Shown piece by piece: positions 53,108-61,328 of a stretch of DNA of 64,000 nucleotides. Position numbers and translations under genes: made by a program. The notes under the pieces are model-generated. The model was not told the DNA's origin, did not search any database, and saw nothing but the letters and a program-made list of their open reading frames with translations. Numbering within the stretch: position 1 is the stretch's first letter; each line of letters starts with the position of its first letter. Source of the stretch: Bacteroidales bacterium (GTDB lineage Bacteria; Bacteroidota; Bacteroidia; Bacteroidales; F082); assembly GCA_021647205.1 (NCBI GenBank), contig JAKIVD010000007.1, positions 83,531-147,530 on the forward strand, read 5' to 3'.

Positions 53108-55276
53108 TTACCTGTTATTCTGCACCAGCCGTTCCAGTCTTTCAAGTCTTGCCTTAAGCAGGGTGTTTTCAGATTTTAAGGATTCAATGATTGATTGCTG
53201 TCCATCAATTTGCTGCTGCTGTTCCTGCACGGCCTTTACCAGCGGCACCACAAACTCAGCGTACGACAAGCCGTAATTCTCACTGCCACCCTTGGGTTTT
53301 TTCACCCCGCTGAAATCGTAGCCCGCCTGCCGGGCTGCGGTTTCCACTTCCTGCGCCAGAAAGCCGGATTGTTTAATGGTTTCAATCTCGTATTTTTCGG
53401 GATAGTCACTTTCGTCCACCGTGCCGATCAGCCGGTCCATCGCATCTTTGTCAAAATGATAAGTTACCGGACGTAGCTTCATGATGAAATCCAGCCCTTT
53501 GACGTCTTCCCGCACCTTACTTTTGGCCCGTTCGTCTGACACTGCCGTCCAGGTGACCTGCCCGCCAATCCAGGTGACGCTGCTGTTGCCGATCATGATC
53601 TTGTTGCTGGCGTTGGGTTCGGCATTGTAGCCCAGGGCCGTGCTGTTGGCCCAGAATGTGCCGAGATTGAATGCGTTTTGACCCACTGCAGTATTTTGAG
53701 ACCCGACAGTAATATTATATAATGAATAAGCGCCAATTGCTGTATTTTTATGACCGGTTGAATTATAGAAAAGTGACTTTGAACCAATGGCTGTGTTATT
53801 TAATGCGTCTGTAAAAGTGCTGTCATAAGGAGCATTGTTATGAAATAGCGCTGAATCACCAACGGCTACAAGGTTGCTGTGTTTTGTGCTATTCTGTAAA
53901 GCAGCCACACCTACAGCCACATTTGAATGGCCGGTAGAATTGTAATAAAGCGCATTCCTGCCGACAGCAGTATTGTGGTTTCCGGTACTGTTGACAAACA
54001 ATGCCTTGTAACCGATGCCGGTATTATACTCACCAAGGGTGTTGTAGCGAATTGAAAATGCACCAAAGGCAGTGTTGCCAGGTGATGAAATATTTCCGCG
54101 GAGGGAGTTGTAGCCGGCGGCGGTGTTGTACTGTCCGATAGTATTGGAGGCGAGCGTCCAGAACCCAAAGGCTGTATTTCGGATTCCGCTTGTGTTTTGA
54201 GATAATGAAAAGTAACCCGTTGCCGTATTGCGTTCACCACTTGTGTTCTTATTGAGGGCGTAAAAACCGTTTGCCACATTGTATGACCCGCCTGAATTTG
54301 TGTACAAGGAATAAGCGCCGGCAGCCGTGTTATTGATTCCGCTTGTGTTGTGGTTCATTGAATTGTACCCAATGGCGGTATTGTATTCTGCATTGGAATT
54401 TTTGTATAGGGCACTGTCACCGTTCGCGGTATTGTATGACCCGCCTGAATTTGTGTACAAGGAATAAGCGCCGGCAGCCGTGTTATTGATTCCGCTTGTG
54501 TTGTGGTATAAAGAACTGAAGCCTGTAGCCACATTGTAGCTTCCAGATTTGTTACTCAATAATGAATAAGCACCGGTGGCCGTGTTGTACGATCCGCTAT
54601 CGCTTTGGTACATAGAAAAAACGCCACTCACAGTATTTAATGTTCCTACGGTATTGACGTTGAGTGAGTATGAACCGTTCGTTGTATTCCAGCCACCTGT
54701 GGTATTGGATTGAAGCGACACATAACCGCTTGCAGTATTATAAGCTCCTGTAGTGTTGGAGCTACCTGCACTGTGTCCGATAAAAACATTGCCATGGTCT
54801 AACAAATCATCGTTTGCGCCTGCATTTTGCCCGATGAAGACAGAACCCCCTGTATTTATCACTTCAAGCCTGCCGCTGTCCATGACAAAAAATTCTGTTC
54901 CGGCCATGTCAAACCTGATCTTGTCTTCATCTGTGTATTTTTCCATCTGAATTTTGGTATCCCCGTCAGCGTCAGAAAGGGCGGAATTGTTGTTAGAAGC
55001 GACTAACTCTTTCCAGCCCGGTGCGATGCTTTCGTAGAACCAGAAGCTTTTCGTATCGGTATCGAAAACCAGCAAACCGTTGGCCGGTGAGGAGATGCCG
55101 GTTCGCTGGGCAGTGGTCATCCGTGGGACGAGCATCCCCGCCGATACAGATTTAACATCCAGCATGGCCGAAGCATCGGGCATGCTGCCATCGGTGTTGA
55201 TGGCCACCTGGGTGTAAGCACTTGAGAGTATAAAAACGAGGGAAAAAATGATTAAAATGCTTTTGAGATTTTTCAT
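53108..55276 (-). CDS. Secreted beta-roll fibre protein with S74 chaperone domain, copy 1
   Basis: This 722-residue protein starts at 55276 (signal peptide MKNLKSILIIFSLVFILSS); an ATG at 55486 is in frame but has no signal. After a VAINTDG...ASAMLDVKS head, residues about 160-560 hold at least 13 consecutive 17-residue units of the type GxxNTAxGxxSLxxNTS, forming a left-handed beta-roll as in trimeric adhesin heads. The C-terminus is a Peptidase_S74 intramolecular chaperone (VSDERAKSKV; predicted cleavage at S580 with K585), ending in a coiled coil (QEQQQQIDGQQ). It is directly downstream of the hybrid sensor gene, with a direct-repeat operator and promoter between them. Confidence 0.88.
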   Translation of the reverse strand: MKNLKSILIIFSLVFILSSAYTQVAINTDGSMPDASAMLDVKSVSAGMLVPRMTTAQRTGISSPANGLLVFDTDTKSFWFYESIAPGWKELVASNNNSALSDADGDTKIQMEKYTDEDKIRFDMAGTEFFVMDSGRLEVINTGGSVFIGQNAGANDDLLDHGNVFIGHSAGSSNTTGAYNTASGYVSLQSNTTGGWNTTNGSYSLNVNTVGTLNTVSGVFSMYQSDSGSYNTATGAYSLLSNKSGSYNVATGFSSLYHNTSGINNTAAGAYSLYTNSGGSYNTANGDSALYKNSNAEYNTAIGYNSMNHNTSGINNTAAGAYSLYTNSGGSYNVANGFYALNKNTSGERNTATGYFSLSQNTSGIRNTAFGFWTLASNTIGQYNTAAGYNSLRGNISSPGNTAFGAFSIRYNTLGEYNTGIGYKALFVNSTGNHNTAVGRNALYYNSTGHSNVAVGVAALQNSTKHSNLVAVGDSALFHNNAPYDSTFTDALNNTAIGSKSLFYNSTGHKNTAIGAYSLYNITVGSQNTAVGQNAFNLGTFWANSTALGYNAEPNASNKIMIGNSSVTWIGGQVTWTAVSDERAKSKVREDVKGLDFIMKLRPVTYHFDKDAMDRLIGTVDESDYPEKYEIETIKQSGFLAQEVETAARQAGYDFSGVKKPKGGSENYGLSYAEFVVPLVKAVQEQQQQIDGQQSIIESLKSENTLLKARLERLERLVQNNR
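54278..54507 (-). repeat. 153-bp tandem duplication inside fibre gene 1
   Basis: A 77-base segment at 54278-54354 recurs exactly at 54431-54507. The 153-base offset equals three 51-base (17-codon) units, so three repeat units were duplicated recently and in frame. Confidence 0.85.
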
Positions 55277-55430
55277 AGTAGTGGTTTTTATATGTTCTTT
55301 ATTAAGGGTGTAACCCGCGAGAGCTTCATAAAAACTGAAAGAACCCGAAAGGATAGTTTTCTGAATCCCGGCAAACCCGGGACCCAGAAGGAAAGTTCTG
55401 TTAGTTTTACAAAGATCCCTAAGTACGCTA

Positions 55431-55460
55431 CAAAGATGCAGTACAAACTGCACCTGCAAA
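55431..55460 (-). promoter_or_regulatory. Candidate promoter of fibre gene 1
   Basis: On the minus strand TTTG (55460-55457), 18 bases, then CATCTTTG (55438-55431), one mismatch from TAnnTTTG. It gives a leader of about 150 bases and lies immediately downstream of the 13-base direct repeats. Confidence 0.4.
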
Positions 55461-55462
55461 AG

Positions 55463-55496
55463 CACAAATGTTGCAATCGTTGACACAAATGTTGCA
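55463..55496 (-). promoter_or_regulatory. Direct-repeat activator site upstream of fibre gene 1
   Basis: TGCAACATTTGTG occurs twice on the minus strand (55496-55484 and 55475-55463), start to start 21 bases, two helical turns. It abuts the -33-like element. AraC-type output domains of Bacteroidota hybrid regulators commonly bind direct repeats of this spacing, and such a regulator is encoded by the next upstream gene. Confidence 0.5.
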
Positions 55497-55541
55497 TGAG
55501 AAGGTTTGGGGGAAAAGCGTGCCGGGCGTTAGCCGCGAAAA

Positions 55542-58472
55542 TTATTTTAATTGAAAGTCTTTCGGGTTTACCCCAAACTGTTTCTGGAAGCATTTAGAAA
55601 AATAGGACAGGCTGCTAAACCCGACTGCATACACTGTTTCGGCAATGCTGCCTTGGCGTTGTTGCCCCAGTATTTGTGCTGCCCGCTTGAGGCGGATGTT
55701 GCGTATAAATTCCGTTGCAGAGAAACCGGTGAGTGCTTTTAATTTTCTGTGCAGCTGGGAGCGGCTCAAATGGATGACTTCGAGCAGGGAATCAACATTC
55801 AGGTCGGGGTTGGCAATGTTTTGTTCGATGAGCGTAATCAGCTTGTTCAGGAATACTTCGTCGGCCGGGGTTACCGTAATATCTTTCGCCTGTATTTTTA
55901 TCTCCCTGCCAAAACGCTCCCTGAGCAATTTTCGTTGCATGCTCAGGTTTTGAACACGGGTCAACAATTCCCGCCGGTTAAATGGCTTGGCAATATAATC
56001 ATCGGCACCGGTTTCCAAACCACGTATCCTGTCTTCAACCGAAGAAAGTGCCGTCAGCAAAATGACAGGGATATGGCTGCTGCGTTCATCGGCTTTAAGT
56101 TTTTGACACAGTTCGATGCCATCCATCCCCGGCATCATCAGGTCGGTGATGACAACATCAGGTATTTTGTTTGTGGCGATGCTGAGGCCTGTTTTCCCAT
56201 CTTCGGCCTCGAGGATATGATAGTGCCCCGTAAAACAATCGCGGATATAGGTTCGCATATCCGCATTGTCTTCCACGATGAGCAATTGAAGGAGTTCGTC
56301 CTGTTCCAAATCAGGATTACTGTTCCTGACAGCTTCCCTGGTTTCTGCTTCTTTTCCCGAAAAAAGCTGCCCGGTAAAAAGTGGGCTGTAATCCGTTTCG
56401 ATGCAATCGTCGTTAAACTCTGTTGCCTGAAAGGATTTTTTGCCGACGGGAAGGTAAACAATAAAGGTGCTTCCTTTTCCTGCATCGCTCTCAAGCGTAA
56501 TCTCCCCACGGTGCAATTCAACCAGTTCTTTTGTTAGGGACAGGCCGAGACCAGTACTGTCAAAACTTCTTTTGTATCCGGAATCAACCTGGTAGAACCT
56601 GTCGAAAACGGAGTCTTGTTGCGCTTTGTGGATTCCGGGGCCGGTATCACTTACACGCAGAAACAGCATTTTCCCGCTTTTATTTTTCAGCCAAACCGGC
56701 AACTCCTTTTGATCAGAAATGATGTTGGCTTCAATAACAACCGTTCCGTTTTCCGGGGTAAATTTAAAGGCATTGGAAAGCAGGTTGTAAACGATCTTTT
56801 CCAGCTTGGCCATATCAAAAAAAGCATCGGCTTTTTCATTCGGGATAAGACATTGAAAACTGATCCGCCGACTTTCTGCAAAAGATTCAAATGACGTGGC
56901 CATCCCCCGCAAAGCCTGAATAATATCTGATTTTCCAATCTTTAAAGCCAGTTTTCCTGACTCCAGTTTTGCCAGATCCAATAATTGGTTGTCCAAAAAC
57001 AACAAACGGGAGGCGTTGCGGTGCATGATGCCAATCAATTCTTTTTCTTTTTGTTTCGGGTTTTTTAAAAGCTTGTCGAGCGGGCCAAGCAGCAAAGTGA
57101 GCGGTGTGCGGAATTCGTGTGAGATATTGGTAAAGAACCGTGATTTGGCGAGGTTGAGTTCGCTGAGTTTTTCGTTGAGTTTTTGTTTGTTCCGGTATCC
57201 CCAGTATAAAAAAACCAAGCCGGTCAGGACAAGCAATATCAGGCCAATCATCAGGTTCCGTTGGAGTTTCTGTTTCTGGATTCGCAGGTTCTGCTTGTCT
57301 TTTTCAGCATTGAGCAAAGCAATTTCTTTTTCCTTCTTCTCCATCTCAAACTTCGATTCCATTTCGGTAAGCTGTCTGACAATCTCAATGTTTACAGTGC
57401 TGTCGTGGAATATTTTATGAAGTTTTTCATGCTTCCAGGCCTTGTCATACCGGTGCTGTCCTGCATAAGCTTCTGAAAGTACGTGATGGCTATCGGCTTG
57501 CGTTTTTAGCAAGTTTATCTCTTCCGACAGTTTTAAACTTTTTTTGGCATAGTCAATGGCCAGGCCAAAGTCACCGGTGCCGAGGTAATCATTTGCCAGG
57601 TTGGTCAGGCAAAGGGCTTCACCTGATTTGAAATTTAATTCCCTAAAAGCATCGAGTGCCTGGTTGTGGTAAGCGATTGCTTTATTAAACTCATGGTTTT
57701 TCAGAAATATTAACCCGATATTGTTTAAAGTACTTGCAATCCCTTTTTTATCATTGAGTTCATTTTTTATTTCAAGGGCTTTTAAGTAATTCTCTTTTGC
57801 CTTGTCATACTGCTCCATATCAAAATAAACATTCCCGATATTATTATAATTTACTGAGACCCCCAGGGTAAAGTCCAGGTCAAGGTTGATTTCGAGTGAT
57901 TTTTGGTGATATTCCAAAGCCCGTTCATATTGTCCCTGCTCATTATAAATACCGCCAAGTTTGTGGTAAATTCTGGACAGTTGGGGTTTGTTGCCTGTTA
58001 TTAAAAACAATTCCCTGGCTTTATTCAAGCTGGCCAATGCCAGTGGGTAGTTGTTTTGTTTGATGGACACATCCCCAATATCAGTCAGGCAGGCCGCTAT
58101 ACCTTTGGTGTAATTTATTAACTCATATTTGACCCTGGCTTCTTCATACAGATTGAGGGCTTTATGGTAGTTTCCTTTTACTTTGCTGATAATCCCCAGG
58201 TAATATAACGAACCAGCGATACCCCGCACATAATTACCGGAGGTGGAAACCTCAAGGGCCTGTTCGGCATATTCAAGTGCCTTATCAGGGGATGACCTCT
58301 GGTATTCCCAAAAAAGTTGCGATAAAATATCGAATTGAGCAGAATCATCCTGTGTTGTATTAAGCGCATTTAACAGCGAATCGGCCCTTGTGGCACCCAT
58401 CATCCCCTGAGCAATGCTTGTTATGCATGCCAGGACTATGATTTGCAGATATGTTGTGAGTGATTTTCCCAC
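55542..58472 (-). CDS. Hybrid two-component regulator: TPR, histidine kinase, receiver, AraC
   Basis: This 976-residue one-protein signalling system has a signal peptide, about seven TPR units (about 35-340; for example SPDKALEYAEQALE), a coiled segment, one membrane helix (LMIGLILLVLTGLVFLYWGY, about 405-425), HisKA (SHEFRTPL, about 455), HATPase (DTGPGI, GLGLSLTKEL), a receiver (about 735-850; VVITDLMMPGMDG aspartate), and a C-terminal AraC HTH (SRSQLHRKLKALTGFSATEFIR, VGFSSLSYFSKCFQKQFGVNP). Unlike many HTCS proteins it has no Reg_prop propeller or Y_Y_Y sensor; TPRs form the sensor. It likely controls the flanking fibre genes. The gap 58473-58707 holds only a small GGGCG/CGCCC stem. Confidence 0.93.
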   Translation of the reverse strand: MGKSLTTYLQIIVLACITSIAQGMMGATRADSLLNALNTTQDDSAQFDILSQLFWEYQRSSPDKALEYAEQALEVSTSGNYVRGIAGSLYYLGIISKVKGNYHKALNLYEEARVKYELINYTKGIAACLTDIGDVSIKQNNYPLALASLNKARELFLITGNKPQLSRIYHKLGGIYNEQGQYERALEYHQKSLEINLDLDFTLGVSVNYNNIGNVYFDMEQYDKAKENYLKALEIKNELNDKKGIASTLNNIGLIFLKNHEFNKAIAYHNQALDAFRELNFKSGEALCLTNLANDYLGTGDFGLAIDYAKKSLKLSEEINLLKTQADSHHVLSEAYAGQHRYDKAWKHEKLHKIFHDSTVNIEIVRQLTEMESKFEMEKKEKEIALLNAEKDKQNLRIQKQKLQRNLMIGLILLVLTGLVFLYWGYRNKQKLNEKLSELNLAKSRFFTNISHEFRTPLTLLLGPLDKLLKNPKQKEKELIGIMHRNASRLLFLDNQLLDLAKLESGKLALKIGKSDIIQALRGMATSFESFAESRRISFQCLIPNEKADAFFDMAKLEKIVYNLLSNAFKFTPENGTVVIEANIISDQKELPVWLKNKSGKMLFLRVSDTGPGIHKAQQDSVFDRFYQVDSGYKRSFDSTGLGLSLTKELVELHRGEITLESDAGKGSTFIVYLPVGKKSFQATEFNDDCIETDYSPLFTGQLFSGKEAETREAVRNSNPDLEQDELLQLLIVEDNADMRTYIRDCFTGHYHILEAEDGKTGLSIATNKIPDVVITDLMMPGMDGIELCQKLKADERSSHIPVILLTALSSVEDRIRGLETGADDYIAKPFNRRELLTRVQNLSMQRKLLRERFGREIKIQAKDITVTPADEVFLNKLITLIEQNIANPDLNVDSLLEVIHLSRSQLHRKLKALTGFSATEFIRNIRLKRAAQILGQQRQGSIAETVYAVGFSSLSYFSKCFQKQFGVNPKDFQLK

Positions 58473-58707
58473 CAGTAAACAGACTAAAGTTTCAGAAACT
58501 ATTTTTGCTGCTAATGTAATTGAATATGCCGGATACTGTATGCCGGCTTAAGTTAAAGACAAGTAAATGAAATCATCTAAGGTGCAAACCTTAGGTTCTG
58601 AGAGCCACAAGAACCGCTACCCTTAATTCATTTTTTTTACTTGAATGTCACACTTTTGAAGTATTATGCCTATGCAATCAGTAATCGACGGGCGACGCCC
58701 GGCAAGC

Positions 58708-60996
58708 TTATTTTCCATCTCTGATTTCCCTTATCTCAGCTATTAGTTCATCTATTATCTGCCGGAGTTTTTCATTGGTCTGCTGCTGTTCTGCTATCAT
58801 CTGTTGCTGCTCCTGCATTCCTTTCACCAGGGGTACCACAAATTCGGCATACGACAAGCCGTAATAACCGGCATCGCCTTTCGGTTTTTTAACCCCGCTG
58901 AAATCGTAGCCCGCCTGCCGGGCTGCGGTTTCCACTTCCTGGGCAAGGAACCCGCTCTGTTTGATGGTTTCAATTTCGTATTTGGCCGGGTAGTCGCTGG
59001 AGTCCGCCGTGCCGAACAGCCGGTCAGTTGCATCCTTGTCGAAATAATAAGTCACAGGGCGCAGCTTGAGAATAAAGTCAAGGCCTTTCACATCTTCCCG
59101 TACCTTGCTTTTGGCCCTTTCGTCTGACACGGACGTCCAGGAGACCTGCCCGCCGATCCAGGTGACGCTGCTGTTGCCGATCATGATCTTGTTGCTGGCG
59201 CCGGGTTCGGCATCGTAGCCAAGTGCAGTGGAATTGCTCCAGGTTGCGCCGTTTGAAAGAGCACTATAACCAAGGGCGGTATTATTGCTCCCGGTAGTGT
59301 TTCTATAAAGGGTCCAGCTACCTGCGGCTGTATTTCTGGTACCGGTGGTGTTTTTCGTAAGCGCCGTATAACCCGTGGCCGTATTATGAGAACCACTGGT
59401 GTTGGACAACAGCGCTTTGTAGCCAGAGGCAGAGTTATTACCACCAGTGGTATTGGCAAAAAGTGCCTTGTAACCGTTTGCCGTATTGTAAATGCCTGTG
59501 TTGTTCATGTTTCCGGCCATGTAACCCACAAAAACATTCTGGTTGTTTGTCAAATCATCGGCAGCGCCGGCGCCCTGGCCCAGGAAGACCGATTGTCCTG
59601 TCCCTGTTTGGGCGATCCGTCCGTTCACCTCCAGTCTTGCCAGCGGTGTTGCCGTTCCGATGCCAATGCTATCCGTTGTATTGAACACATAATTTCCGTT
59701 AACCGTCCATCCGCCGCTGTTGACGGTATCGCCGCTGGCCCAGTTGGCATTGCCCGAGGCATCGGAAACAAGAATAAGCCCTGCTGCCTGTTTGCCGTCC
59801 ACGTAGCGCATGGAGCCGTTCACATCGAGGGTGGCTGCCGGCGTGGAGGTACCGACGCCCACGCTGTCGGTGTTGTTGAATACATAATATCCGTTGACTG
59901 TCCATCCGCCGCTGTTGACGGTATCGCCGCTGGCCCAGTTGGCATTGCCCGAGACATCGGAAACAAGGATAAGCCCTGCTGCCTGTTTGCCGTCCACGTA
60001 GCGCATGGAGCCGTTCACATCGAGGGTGGCAGACGGAGCGGTTGTTCCGAGTCCCAGGTAACCGCTGGCCAGATCGCCGTAAACGGTATTGCCGATGTTG
60101 AGTTGATTGCTTGCCGTGGCTGATGGCGCGTTCACGTATGCACCGATGATAATATTATTGCTGCCGGCAGTGATATTTTGGCCCGCATTTGTACCCAGCG
60201 CAGTGTTCCAAAAACCTGTAGAATTGGCAAAAAGCGACTTATAACCGATGGCCGTATTTTCATATCCGGTTGAGTTGCTAAAGAGTGCTGCGCACCCGCT
60301 GGCGGTATTGTTATCACCCGAAGTATTGGTATAAAGCGCTCCTAAACCTGCTGCCGTATTATAAGAACCGACAGTATTGTAGAAAAGCGCCGAGCTTCCG
60401 TCAGCCGTATTGTAATTTCCCGTGGTATTGTTACGAAGCGCTACATAACCAAAGGCCGTATTTTCATATCCTGCAGTGTTTTGATTTCCTGCGTTCCATC
60501 CTGCGAATACATTTCGGTTATCGGTAAGATCATCATTAATACCGGCACCTTCACCCAGGAAAACAGATCGGCCCGTGTTTAGCACTTCCAATCGTCCGCT
60601 GTCCATTCTGAAAAACTCGGTGCCGGCCTGGTCGAAGCGGATGATGTCTTCATCAGGATTTTTTTCCACCTGAACTTTCGTATCACCATTGGCGTCGGAA
60701 AGCACTGTGTTGTTGTTGGAAGCGCGCAATTCCACCCAGCCGGGGGATACGCCTTCATAAAACCAGAAGCTTTTGGTATCGGTATCGAATACCAGCAGTC
60801 CGTTGGCAGGGGAGGAGATGGCCGTGCGCTGGACGGTGGTCATGCGGGGGATCAACATTCCTGTTGCGGTGGATTTTACATCCAGCATGGCTGATGCATC
60901 GGGAGAAGAGCCGTCGCTGTTGACGGCTACCTGGGCTCTCAGGGAAATATTCACAAATAAAGAGAGCAGAATAATGGTGATAAGAGATTTTTTCAT
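58708..60996 (-). CDS. Secreted beta-roll fibre protein with S74 chaperone domain, copy 2
   Basis: This 762-residue protein has a signal peptide (MKKSLITIILLSLFVNISL, cleavage near RAQ) and the same head as the other two copies ([20 protein letters not shown]). Two blocks of 17-residue GxxNTAxGxxALxxNTT units flank a central region with two 65-residue modules (GTxxPxATLDVNGSMRYVDG, ASGDTVNSGGWTVNG). The C-terminal S74 chaperone keeps the cleavage serine S624 and lysine K629 (VSDERAK) and ends in a coiled coil. No T9SS sorting domain is present. It may be a surface or sheath fibre; its role is unknown. Confidence 0.88.
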   Translation of the reverse strand: MKKSLITIILLSLFVNISLRAQVAVNSDGSSPDASAMLDVKSTATGMLIPRMTTVQRTAISSPANGLLVFDTDTKSFWFYEGVSPGWVELRASNNNTVLSDANGDTKVQVEKNPDEDIIRFDQAGTEFFRMDSGRLEVLNTGRSVFLGEGAGINDDLTDNRNVFAGWNAGNQNTAGYENTAFGYVALRNNTTGNYNTADGSSALFYNTVGSYNTAAGLGALYTNTSGDNNTASGCAALFSNSTGYENTAIGYKSLFANSTGFWNTALGTNAGQNITAGSNNIIIGAYVNAPSATASNQLNIGNTVYGDLASGYLGLGTTAPSATLDVNGSMRYVDGKQAAGLILVSDVSGNANWASGDTVNSGGWTVNGYYVFNNTDSVGVGTSTPAATLDVNGSMRYVDGKQAAGLILVSDASGNANWASGDTVNSGGWTVNGNYVFNTTDSIGIGTATPLARLEVNGRIAQTGTGQSVFLGQGAGAADDLTNNQNVFVGYMAGNMNNTGIYNTANGYKALFANTTGGNNSASGYKALLSNTSGSHNTATGYTALTKNTTGTRNTAAGSWTLYRNTTGSNNTALGYSALSNGATWSNSTALGYDAEPGASNKIMIGNSSVTWIGGQVSWTSVSDERAKSKVREDVKGLDFILKLRPVTYYFDKDATDRLFGTADSSDYPAKYEIETIKQSGFLAQEVETAARQAGYDFSGVKKPKGDAGYYGLSYAEFVVPLVKGMQEQQQMIAEQQQTNEKLRQIIDELIAEIREIRDGK
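59705..60027 (-). repeat. 195-bp tandem module duplication inside fibre gene 2
   Basis: About 125 bases at 59705-59830 recur at 59900-60025 with very few differences, offset 195 bases (65 codons). They encode the ATLDVNGSMRYVDGKQAAG ... SGDTVNSGGWTVNG module twice. Confidence 0.85.
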
Positions 60997-61249
60997 GGCA
61001 TTGTCGTTTGTAAGTATTGGATGAATTGTTTTCGATAGTTTTTCAAAATTGTTGAAGACTATCAGCTATTTACTTTCCATAAGGATGCCTTTTAGCTGCA
61101 TTGAGATCTGTCTCGTGTAAAGAAGAGGAGTTTATTGGCAGCGGTAAGGAGCATGAATGTAGCTTCATCCCGGTTACGAAACAATACAAACAATGCTGTT
61201 TCTCAAGAATTAATTTGGTGGGGCCCAGTCTTTCCAGACATGAACATGA

Positions 61250-61280
61250 CAAATGTACATTAATTTACCGGAAATCCAAA
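61250..61280 (-). promoter_or_regulatory. Promoter of fibre gene 2
   Basis: On the minus strand TTTG (61280-61277), 19 bases, then TACATTTG (61257-61250), both elements exact. It gives an unusually long leader of about 245 bases to the ATG at 60996. Within the leader (60997-61249) I found no gene or clear riboswitch; a 60-codon frame there lacks support. Confidence 0.6.
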
Positions 61281-61328
61281 TTCCAGCTCTCCGGGAGAAG
61301 CGTGAAGTCCTGAATCTTCGGAGAACCA

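Noticed and set aside
54278..54507. CRISPR-like repeats
   Set aside because: The regular repeats are 51-base coding units of a protein, not short repeats with unique spacers.
59386..60123. 245-codon plus-strand frame with internal repeats
   Set aside because: The repeats arise from the duplicated 195-base module of fibre gene 2 on the other strand.
61070..61252. 60-codon minus-strand small protein in the fibre gene 2 leader
   Set aside because: Its ATG overlaps the promoter -7 box, so it would not be on the transcript, and it has no recognisable features.
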